The translations under genes and the position numbers were made by a program. A stretch of DNA of 64,000 bases from Volvox africanus (Eukaryota; Chlorophyta; Chlorophyceae; Chlamydomonadales; Volvocaceae). The notes under the pieces were generated by a model. The model was not told where the DNA came from and did no database searches. It saw only the letters and a list, made by a program, of their open reading frames with translations. Positions within the stretch are counted from its first letter, which is position 1. The number at the start of each line of letters is the position of its first letter. Location: NCBI GenBank assembly GCA_030268105.1, contig BSDZ01000004.1:1406001-1470000 (forward strand). The letters run 5' to 3'. Shown here piece after piece: positions 12,860-23,300 of the stretch.

Positions 12860-15800
12860 TCAATCGGAGGTCAGGTCCACAACGTCCAGGCCCCCGGCAT
12901 CTTCTCCCGGGTCGAGCAGCCGCAGGTCGAATGAGGGTGGTGGCCGCCCCCCGGGGACGGTTGGGTCGGTCGGGTCCGTATCGAGCACCGACAGGAGGGG
13001 CACTCGACTGTTTTTGGGTCTCCAGCGGCCGCAGGGAGAAACCTCGATCGCCTCTACGCGGCCACGCACCCCGTTGTGGTCTAACGTGCGGAGGACAGCG
13101 GATAAGAAGGCGTGCGGCTGCGAAGAGCATGGTTCATTGGATGTATGGGTTGGTGAAAAATTAAGAAAAACCTAGCCACGTACAGGGTGGTACAGGGGCA
13201 CGACGGCATTGGGACGTGGATAAAAATGAGGCGGCCACCATAAAGTCATTTCATAGGTTATGGCGAGATGGAGATGGAGCAAAATATTGCTTATTAAGTT
13301 TGGTGGCGACGCAACATGGACTGGTCATGCGTGGACGAACGAGGCGGGGTACCAGTTGTCATAGACCCCTGATCTTGTCGGCAGGTTCCCAAGCACGGAC
13401 GCCAAGGCTGTAAGAGCCTCCGTATCATCCCACGAATCAGTTATATTGCGCCCAAATCCGTCGACTCAAGGTCGTTTATGGTCCTGCCTATTTGCTGGGG
13501 TCTCCCCCCTCGTTACATCAGCGGATGGACACACGCACCCGCAGGTCCTCCACGTTCCCCAGCCGGCCGCTGGCGGGACAAATCCAGCTGCCATGGCCCC
13601 GGGCCAGCTGCAGGAAACCTCCAACGTCGAAGAAAGCAAGCGGGCTGGCCGCTGCCATGGCGCCAAAATGCGCCGGCGCCGTTACCAGCCCGCCATGCAG
13701 CGGACAGCGCAGCGACACGGTTACCGGGCCCGAGCTCACGGCCCCGTCCGTGTCGGCGTCCGTGTCGTCGGCACCGCCATTGCCCTGCGGTGTCGTTGTC
13801 GTCGTTGCCGGCGGCGCCGCCGCTTTACCACCTGAGACAGCCGTAGCTCCGGCACCGCTGCTGGCATCATCCCGTCCTGCAACATACGTCTGCACGAGCG
13901 CCACCGCCTGCGGGAGCGGCAGCGGCGGCGCCAAGCTGCGGCGCATGCCCTCCTCAGAACGAGGTTCGCACAGTCGCAACACCGCAACAGCACCCGCCAC
14001 ACCCAGAGGCCACAACAGCGTCAGAAGGTTTGCGCCGCGCACCAAACCCCGTGAAAGGTCCACCGCCTGGTCAGCCTGTGAGAACAAAAGAGGGGGCGCG
14101 AGCAACGTGTTGTTGTGTGTGCCTGTGCGTCTTCCTGTGCCTTCAACGTCACGCGTGGTATAGATGGCATGGTATGAATGCTTAGGGGCCATCACCATAC
14201 GAGGTTCAGTTGATGGAAAAAGCCGCAAGGAAGGGCTTCGGATCTGAGCACTTGATTTGGTTGTAAATGTGCAACATGGGGAATCGGCCGCCTTGTCGTG
14301 TGCCTGCGCGGCGGAACCCGGTCGGCAGACCAAGGCCGGGTGAGCCCAGCTCAGACCTTACCTGGTTAGGCCCCAGCACCAGCTGCACCCGGTCCTCTTT
14401 TGTGACTTCGTACGACCGACCGTTGAGCATTACATAACTACCGCCGTACCAGTGGCAGCGGCGAGGCAGTCCGTCCCCCGGCTGGACACAAACCATGCGG
14501 GCCTGCGACCCACGGGTTCAGAGGGTGCCGGTTGGGGCTGGTTGGAAAATAGCGTCGGATTCTTATAGTTTGGTACGGATTTTTCGCCAGCTACAATTCA
14601 GGCAAATGATGATTATGAGGCCACGCGTTTCCATGAGACTCCATGGAAACTGTCTCTTCTTCTCCTGCAGCGTGCTGCGGCAATATTTCGAAAAAGATCC
14701 TGAGGTCATGGCATTACGTCGGCCACCATCCCGCCATTTTGGTTCATCGCGATCGTCGCCAATCCGTCAACCTTTACACTGCCTTGATCGACTTCCCCTT
14801 GCGAGTTCCCGTTTTGAGACGTGTGCCGTGAGCGTGCACTCGATGCCGTATTCCGGCCTCGTCGCATACATATGCACATACACACTTTCTCCCTTGACCC
14901 ACGCCGATTCCTGTGAACAAATACCCCCGCCTCACCTGCGCCCTCTTTTCCTCGAAGGCTGCGAGGGCCGCGGGCGATACGGTGAAAAAAACACAGGCGC
15001 TCTGCAACTGACCATGCGTGCCAGGTGCCGCAGCTGGCGGGGCAAGAGGAGGGGCGGTGTCGGCGTCGGCGTCGGCGCCTATTGTTGCAGGTTTAAATCC
15101 TTAAACTGGTATGCGATTTGGGGATTGTTTGTACGCGGGATTGCGGAAAGCAAAACAACGACATTTCATACGCCTCAGCACGAGGCTGTCGGGCTCGTTC
15201 TGATGGCGGCTTCGGTCCCCTCGGTGGTCCCCCCATCTGTGCAGTGAACTGGCATTGTAACTATCCCTCCCTCCAAATGGGCAATTGTGAAAGCGAGTCA
15301 ACGCGTTGCCGAGGCTATATAAGCTGGCATAACCGCGCTCATTGCCATCACGCCTTCCACTGCATCTGCAGACCCCATGTTCGGAAAACGAAACATCCCA
15401 GCCAAGTAAGCACACAAGACCACTTAATCCATACCCATCCCACCCCGAATCAACAAATACCGGTTCAGTGTAGACTGTGCTAGCCTTACCCTACCGCCTC
15501 TGACTCCTTTGCGCAGGGAACTATTAGTTAACCCCTTTAATTAGTTACCTGTTGGCCGTGTCGTAATAACCGCCAAGATCTCCTGCGTGTGGGAGGACGC
15601 GAGGGCTGCGGCTTTGGAACCAAATGGTGTTGGGGTTGGGCGGACACATCTCCAGCTCCGACATAAGAGGTCATGAAACCAGAAAGCAGCTGGTACACTA
15701 TAGCAAGCGCTGACTCGTACGCCCTCCTCGTGATAACACGTCTGTTCCCCGGAATTTCTCCCACACCCCCACCCGGTTCGTGCCATTTCCTATTCCCCCT

Positions 15801-16920
15801 GTGGCGGTGTCTCGACTTCCGGTCCCTGGTTGCGGATTCGGCCAGCATCCAACAAGCCGGGGTAGGTTAGTGGAGGGGTGTTGGTCCCGCCCTTGTGCCG
15901 CCCATTTCCCCTCCCCAAACCCTACCTTCCCCCGGGGGCCAGGTATTCAACAACAACAACAATGCCCCTGGAGTTCCAGGTTCTACCCCGACCGAGAGCG
16001 GGCCAAAGACCCTAAAGTTAAGGGCAGGGTGCCCCCATGTCGATGGACGGTGACGACCCCAATTAAAGTGACCCGCGAGCTGACCAGTAGCGGAGTTGAC
16101 GCCTTAGTTGATTCGGCAGATTCCGCTGGATGCTGGTGGTGGGTGCTGAACCTGGGAAAACCACTGATTTCGGAGAAGTCGGCATGAGAGACTGGATGAG
16201 GGTGCCCCGAAACACCGGGGAAGGTAGGGACTGCCAGGTTAGTGGCCACGGGTGATGTACCCCCCTATCCTACACACATAAACAACAGCAACCGACTCTA
16301 CAAAAGACTCTGCAAAAGCGCCTTCTGAACCGCGCCAGTTCCGGGAATATACTAACAGAGGGACAATACCTCTTTCCCTCTCCCCCCCGTGCCCAGGTCG
16401 ACGCTCATCAATTCGACGATCATCTCTCTACATTCGTCCTCTCCTCCTCACTGACGCCACCCACTACCAGTTCACAATTACACCCCCCGCTTCGCCCACG
16501 CACCTTGGGCTGCCAAAAGGGATCTACGCCACGCAGCGCGTCCTCAGCCCATTGGGGTATAGCCGTCGCCAGCATGGAGACCGCCCCGCTGAGCAGCAAA
16601 GGGAGCTGTGTTTGGTGCGGCTGGGGCCGATGTTGTGACGGGGGCTGCAATTGTAGCTGTGACTGCTGGCATGACAGCTGAGAGGACTTCATCCGCTGCT
16701 GGGACTGCACTTGCGGTTGCTGCTGCTGCTGTTGTTGTCCTTGTTTCTGGACCAGTGGCTGGCGGCAAGCTGCGGGGGGCTGCTGCGTCTTCGCATTGGA
16801 TGCTGCTGCTTCAATGTCCCTCGCATCACCAATACTTAAATGAGATTCGGCCTCCCCCGTCATCGTCCGGGCCCGCTTCCCAGGCCGCTCCAGAGATGAC
16901 GGCATGACGACGTTTGACAT
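12860..16920 (-). CDS. SIZ/PIAS-type PINIT and SP-RING protein (SUMO E3 ligase-like)
   Basis: Proposed exons in gene order: 16920-16504, one starting about 15007 and ending at the GTGAGG donor near 14939, 14502-14362, 14075-13539, 13117-12860. One or more small exons between 16504 and 15007 are probably missing. Exon 1 is Gln-rich with a basic PGKRAR motif and ends at GVDPFWQPK. SACVFFTVSPAALAAFEEKR and CHWYGGSYVMLNG match PINIT-domain strands. The next exon holds the SP-RING core (VSLRCPLHGG, LAFFDVGGFLQL, WICPASG, EDLR), and the last exon continues PHAFLSAVLRTLDHNGV. PIAS/SIZ proteins move SUMO from UBC9 to targets, mainly in the nucleus. Here the CxH and second WxCPxC ligands are replaced. 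The protein ends in VVDLTSD, a SUMO-interacting motif. No SAP domain was found. Confidence 0.75.
15984..16280. repeat. Dispersed repeat family R1, copy b
   Basis: Same 297-base unit and orientation as 11564-11860, differing only by scattered substitutions. It sits within the first large intron of the SP-RING gene. Unlike copy a, it is preceded by a short AAC-rich stretch. Confidence 0.88.
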
Positions 16921-17988
16921 GATGGAGGTCGAGTTGAGGCATGAGGATGGGCACCTCTCGCCTGAGCATTGGCCGCCATGGGAAGTGACCTCCATGGACC
17001 TTGTGCAAAAAAAGCGATGATAACCCACCCCTTCGCCAGGAGCTAAGGAAACGGCGAACGTAGCCGCAGTGTGAGGAGGGGAGCCATTCGGGGTTGCGAT
17101 AACGTTGGCAAGGTATGTAAGTACGGGGCGAACTGTGTTTACGAGGGGAACAGGTTCCGCACTGAATTCTACCATTGCGTACGAGCTTGATGCGCAGTGA
17201 CGAGTATGAAGTTGCAAGTAGCGCATCAGACTTTAAAACACCTTATATAAGTGCAGCTGCACGACGGTCAGGGCGGCGGGGAGAAGCGCGCCCTGACCAA
17301 ATCAAGCCAAAACGTGTCACGAGTCATAGTATATAATTTATGCCAATTGCAACAACCTCCAGGCTCACATAATAGTGAAATCTTTTTAGCATCGTTCAGG
17401 AAATGCCCCAAGTGGCATATGCACGTGCATGACAACTAGGACAAGCAAGGTTAACACATACCTATTCAAAGGAAGCCTGCCTGTAACTGCGCCGAAGGGC
17501 GTTTCGCCCAGTCGCCAACTGTGACACACACACCAACAGTTTTACTGCACGAGCTGTCACGTCCAACTCAAGAGAGCGCAGAACAAGAGTTAAAACTAGC
17601 ATCCATTCATTACAATAATTGCTGGATGGGCTGCAAGCTGCGTCCTTGCAGACGGTATACAGGTAGATTCACAGTGCTAACACAAAATCACCGATCGTCT
17701 CAACGTGAGAATGTTAGATCCGCTTTCCTGCTTACCTTAAAACGTATCTGGCAGGTTTTCGAGTTGGACTGAAACCGATGCTAGCCTTATTTGTATGTTA
17801 CTTGCAACCACAACCGACGACGGAATTCCTTCCGGAATTCCTAGGTCCTAGCTTTTAGGCCTTATCAGATGTTGGCAAACGCATAGTTACGGTTTCGGGA
17901 AGGGGTCAATTTATGTCATTTTTCAGCAGCAGCAGAAAAACATATACAAAGCGATTATTCATCTCCCTCCGGTCTCCGCTTTGCGCTT
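16921..17988. other. Upstream region of the SP-RING gene, no supported gene
   Basis: It must contain the promoter and 5' UTR of the minus-strand SP-RING gene. Two copies of the self-complementary GGAATTCC lie close together near 17822-17841. No coding family was recognised. Confidence 0.45.
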
Positions 17989-18430
17989 CTAGATAAGATA
18001 ATTGCATTCTGGAGTTTGAACGGTTCTCATACGACCGTCAAGAATGCACTCAGCTGACTTGGAAAAGATGAAGTGTGCTTTGCGAATTATGTTGTCCAGG
18101 CAAGTGACAGCATCACGAAGCTGCTTCGAGCTGCCAGCATCTTTAACTGCCAGCGCCATACGATGGCTGGCACAATACACAGAAGGCTACCGGAAGAAGC
18201 CAAAAATGCCTGTCTTCTTAGACGATCCAGCTGCAGCACCATCACCAGAGAATGAGGCAAGCTTCTCAGGCAACGCAACTCTACGCTCCGCTATAACACC
18301 AGCACAAGTCTCGTACATAGCACGCCCACTCCAGCCATTCAACTTGACGAGAGCAAAGAGTTCGTCATACAGTTGGCCGCTGGTTGCGTCATCATATGTC
18401 ACACAGACGGCAGCATGTGTTCACCTGCAG
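17989..18430 (-). pseudogene. hAT-like / DUF4371-type transposase remnant
   Basis: One frame reads VTYDDATSGQLYDELFALV, then SFSGDGAAAGSSKKTGIFGF, then YCASHRMALAVKDAG and NIIRKAHFIFSKS, interrupted only by an in-frame TAG at 18187-18189. The order 'SDGA..., KTG, C(A)SHR(L/M)ALA, DNIIRxxxxxFxxS' is the middle of hAT-superfamily transposases. The start, the remaining catalytic segments and the dimerisation C-terminus are absent, so this is a dead internal fragment. Confidence 0.72.
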
Positions 18431-19758
18431 GAGGCAGGGTGAAGAGATAGGCGACGAAGTGCATCCAGCTCTTCCCCCTTATCCTGCGGGCGTTCACAAC
18501 CGTCTGGCGTCAACCAACTGCTGCTACTTGGCGACGCCTTGCATGCTTCATAGTTGCAGCCGCAGGGGTTGGAGAGGGCTCGGTGGCAGGGGTATTCGCA
18601 GGAAGAGGAGTGGAGCGTGGTGGTGCTGGAGTGTTGGGGGGAATATTGTGATTGGGTCGAGGTGTTGGATCAGCAGCAGGATTTCGAGGTGGTGGTGGCG
18701 CAGCGGCTTCGGTGTCCACATCGGTTAAGCTGTCGTCTTCGTTGGTGGAATGATCATTGGAATGATCACCAAGTCCTCCATCAAGTCCAGCTGCGCTGGT
18801 GAAAGGACCGAGCGGCGCACTATTTCGGGGGCTGAGGGTTGCGATGGGGATGAATTGTATTCTCCGGGGGTAAATCAATGAATTTAGGGAAATTAACGTG
18901 GCTGAAACCCTTAAGAAGCTTACCGTCTCCAACGCAAGAGGCAAGGGCATCCATCTCGACCCGGGGGCTTCGAATCCCCACAATTCCTGTATTTACTACA
19001 TATATAGATAAACAGCTTTCGTATTCATTCACCTTTCAGAACTTCAGAACTTCCCAGTATTGCAATCGGTTTTAAGTTCGCTTACACCCTTATACCCTTC
19101 GCGTACCTCGTGCTTCGGAAGGACCAGCAGCAGCTGCCGTCACGTTCTTGCCGTACGCACCCGTATTCAACACCGTTTCCTGCTGAGGTTCTTGGTTGGT
19201 TTGCCTGGTTGGTAGGAAGATGTCTATCCTTGGCTGTTTCCCCGACGCAATTTGCTCCTTATTCCCCTTCTTGCCAGCCCGAGAGTTCACTGCGGCTAAC
19301 TTTCTGCCAGCCCCTACTAAAAGTAATGCAGGTAGTAAAATATAAGCAGCGACTACACTTATCAAAATCCGGTTCATTTTCTGACATCTGGTCTGCATCA
19401 TTGACCGCGGCGGCAACTGGCGAGGGTCTTTGGGCGGCCCTTCGGTCCTATGACAGTCGTATTTCTGCAAGCGGGCTGCTGGTTCGGATACTGAATTTCG
19501 GTTTCTGGAGACTTCGGTACGGCCTGCGGTATCCGAAGCACTTGCCGACGTCTGGGCCTTATAGCGATGTGGCGATCTAGCACACCTACTGCTAGTAGCG
19601 CAGAGTGCACCACACAATCCCAATACACCAGGGCATCCCGCTAAATCGGACGGGTTCGGCAATCCAAGTTACATAGCCCACATTAAACACTCCCTAAGCC
19701 ACCCGTCCAGCCATCCTGACTGTGACACGTGCAACCTGCGTCAGGTGATTCCGCCATG
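18431..19758. other. Intergenic region with one weak small ORF
   Basis: No gene is firmly supported. On the minus strand a frame ending at 19090 could start near 19376 with a hydrophobic N-terminus (MNRILISVVAAYILLPALLL) followed by a basic tail of about 70 residues, which would be a small signal-anchored protein. It has no recognised family and could be chance. Confidence 0.3.
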
Positions 19759-20032
19759 CCCCTCCCCCGTCCCCCGAACGCCACTGCTGGACACTAATTG
19801 CCTGCATCCCTTGCGGCCGCCCCTTAGGGTCGCGCTCCTGTACAATCCCATGACAGAACATTTCACCTCACACACGTTGCCACCAATCCACTTCATGCAT
19901 GCCAATTCCACAATCAATTTGTCGCCTTCTTCCCGCAACCGACAACTCGCCCGATTGCTATTTGACCCCCACATATCAAGCTCTCCACCTACATGGAGTT
20001 CGATCCCTTCCCCAACTCCGAAACCAGCACCG
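19759..20032. repeat. Dispersed repeat family R2, copy 1
   Basis: About 274 bases nearly identical to 24128-24401 with a constant offset of 4369 and no indels. The block runs from CCCCTCCCCCGTCCCCCG to CTCCGAAACCAGCACCG. Copy 1 lies just downstream of the RING gene and copy 2 inside one of its introns. No terminal inverted repeats or coding motif were recognised. Confidence 0.88.
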
Positions 20033-20337
20033 GATCACCCTTACCGCCCTTGCCGCCCCTGCCACTAACCCTGCAATCAACTCTGCCTACACTCTCCAAG
20101 CATTCGAGGCCTCTCCATGTGATTTCCCCATGATGGGCTGACCTGAGGTTGGATGTTATCTGTAACGCCACCCAGTGCTCGCCACCCACAAACACGAACA
20201 TGTTCGATAGTTACGTATTAGGTACTCATGTTACCTGCGTGTTGGTTCATAAAGTTCACGCTGCATGGGCACAATAGGCACCCGAACCCCGAACTCTGAG
20301 GCTCCTTGCGGCAAGGCATCTAAAGCTTCGCGCAAGA

Positions 20338-23300
20338 TCACGGCCTCTGCGCAGTAACACTTGCGCCTTGTGTCATCAGAACCCCGGCTGCCGCAGTTGG
20401 CGCTGTTCCGCCTCCTCCCACCCCTACCACGGCTGCTGCTGCTGTCACTGCCGCTTGTCCGATTGCACGCGCTGCTGCTGCCCCGCCACCGCCTACCGCT
20501 CGTTCGGATGATCTCCGAGTGTGCTGCGCGGCTGTGGTGCCACTGATCCCAGCACAACCAGCGTGCCCCTGCCCGTGTCCATGGCCACCACCAGCCGCCG
20601 TAGCGGCGGCACCCTCTCCTGCTTGCTGCAGTGCTCGTTGTATCGCCGCCAGCGCGCTCCGCTTGAGCTCATACTTGGCACAAATGGCATCCAAGGGGGC
20701 GTTGGGCACTGTCACCTCTGCCGGCGTGACGGCGCCACATTCGCTGCACAGCCCATTCGCGTTTGAGAGGCATTTGCGGCAAAAGGTGTGCCCGCACGGC
20801 ACCAGGGTGATGGGCGACTGCGGAAAAAGGATCAACAGGAGGGCGGCCGGGTGCATCGACACGGAATCAAAGCTTAGAGAGAGCTTAGTTTTTCAACTAC
20901 CCCCTTGGCGAAATCCAGTATAGGCAGGGCCAGGAGGTGGACCCCCTCCCTTTCGCACACTCTCCCCCCCTTTCAGACCTGCTCGACCTCTTCGCTGAGC
21001 CCCCTCACCTTGAACACCTCCAGGCACATCAGACAGGTGCAGGGGGGCGCCAGGCTCTCCTCAACGTGAACCAGCTTGGCCACCGTTCCCCGCAGCTCAG
21101 CTGCCACCACCGCCCAGGCGGCAGGATTCACTGAGGCGGCCTGAAGGGAGGAGAGAGTGTGTGTGTGTGTGCGTGTATGTGTGTATGCGTGTGCATGCGT
21201 GTGTATGTGTGTGTATGTGTGTCGGGGGAAGTCGAATAAACGAGGCATAATAACGCTGTAGATGCTGATGTTAAAGAGTGTTGGGGGAACTCAAGATGGG
21301 GGTTATTGACAAAAAGGAGATTTGATATATGCTGATCAGGGGGAAGAGCTTCCGAGGCGTTGAAGACACTGACAAGTTCCTGACATAAGGTATCAAAAAC
21401 ACAGCTGGGGGATTGGAACTTGTCGCGGCTGAAACCCAGAAGGGAAGAAACTGAGAGCGACGTGCGGGAATAGAAATCCGGATGTCCGGCTCTGTTATGA
21501 AGACGTGCGGCCGAGTAAGGACGAGAAGAATGCTGCAAGATGACGTGTATCCAGGGGTACAAAGTTGGCGGAGGAAACTTAAGCTTTAGGTGACGCCTAA
21601 TCGCGGACGTAATGACCACTGCCAGGGCTGTACGGTAAGGCACACGTCAGAGCTCCTGCGCTGTTTCGCCGTCTTCTTTTTGCCTTTCGGTTTGTCATTG
21701 GACATTTTTTAATTTTTGTGTTTCGTTGTCGCCTGGTTACCATCTCTACCCGAAGTCCAATATATAATATTAAATAACACATCCCCCACCCCGCAGCTTA
21801 GCAGCCAGCTGGCAGGCAGATTACATCTTTTGGGTGAGTGCGCAGCAACCCCGGGCTCCCCAGGGTTCTTGTGACTGGGTCCGTTGTTTTCCTACCCACC
21901 TTGGCCTCCAGCTCCACGTTGTGCGCCTGCAGCGTCTGCAGCCGACGCACCATACCCTGCACCCCCTCTGCCAGCTGCCCAAAGCCCAGCCGCAGCGCTG
22001 CCGCCAGCTGCTCAACCAGCACACCGCCGCCGTCATCCGCCACACCGTGCAGCCCTGTCGGCAGGTCTGCAGCTCCCTCCGGTAGCCCCACGCCCATGCG
22101 GGTCAGGTGTCGAGCCACCAGTGCTAGGTCGGTGGCCAAACGAGAGCAGATGGACCAGGTGCCGCGAACGTGGGTACGTACCTGTAACGAGACATCACGC
22201 GGGAGCGGAGGTTAGGGGTACTCCTTGCACATGGAGTATTTAATCCGAAGTTATAAACGGGGTGCTTTCTGGAGAGAAAGAGAGAGGGAGGGGAGAGGGA
22301 GGGGAGAGAGGGAGAGAGGGAGGGAGGGAGCACAGCACATGACACCAGTTGGCAAAACGGAAAACCCTGTCTAGGCGGGTTAAGGACAGTCGCTCCTTCC
22401 ATTGACTCTCCATTTCCAGTGGAAGTCCGAGCGGCCCTCGCCTGGTGGAGGATTGGGGGCACAAGGCTATGCAGGTGCCAAACGGGTTTGTACGGCGATT
22501 CCTGATGTTTGCTGGATGTCCCGTGCGATGACAAGAGGACATTTCCCTGTATCATATTACGAAGCCTCCCTTTCCCGGTGGAGGCGCCTGCTCCTTCTGT
22601 GTCCATCAGTCCTTTCCTCCCCCTCCCCGCGTCCCCGGTCAGTTGACCCTCGATCAACCGACCTCAGTCCCAGCAGCTGCTCCCGCGCAGGGAGGCGCTG
22701 AGACGTTGAGACGTAACATAAAAACTACCCCGTTCCTTCCCCCCCACACACCAGTCTCCGGACCTCATCGACTTCCCTTTCCTCGCCGCCTCACCGAGTC
22801 CAGCTGCTCCTTGTACTGCTTGAGCTCCTTTTCGTGCTGATCCTTTGTGGCTTGCAGTTCTGCGTTCAGCTGCGTGTGCAGTACCGCCAATGCATTGGAA
22901 TGGTCCTGCAAAGTGTTGGGGACGCCGGACGCCCGAGGAAAGGAGCTGTAAATGGCCTTTGCGGTAAGGGCGTGTGCGCGTTGAACACGGACAAGGACCA
23001 AAATGGTCATCCCCCCTTACATCGCCTCTTACCTTCCCACTTTTCGCCCACATTCTCTTTCCTTTCTCTAGTCCGGACCCTAGTCCCTACCCACGGTAAG
23101 GTACCACTTCTTTCAAGTGATTTCACTTCCTGTCGCGGTCTCGTGTCTTCCTGGCGCTCCCACCGGGCCCCCTCCTTCACCTCCCCTCACCGTGTTGACG
23201 GCTATCGGCGCAGGTCCAGCTACGGGCAGGGGGGCTGCCTTCACCTCTCGCGCCTTCGCGAGCTCTGCACTCAGCTCCGCCAGCCTCCTGCCCAGCTGCT

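Noticed and set aside
18930..18990. tRNA-like T-arm sequence (GGGGGCTTCGAATCCCC)
   Set aside because: No matching A-box, acceptor stem or anticodon arm could be laid out around it on either strand.
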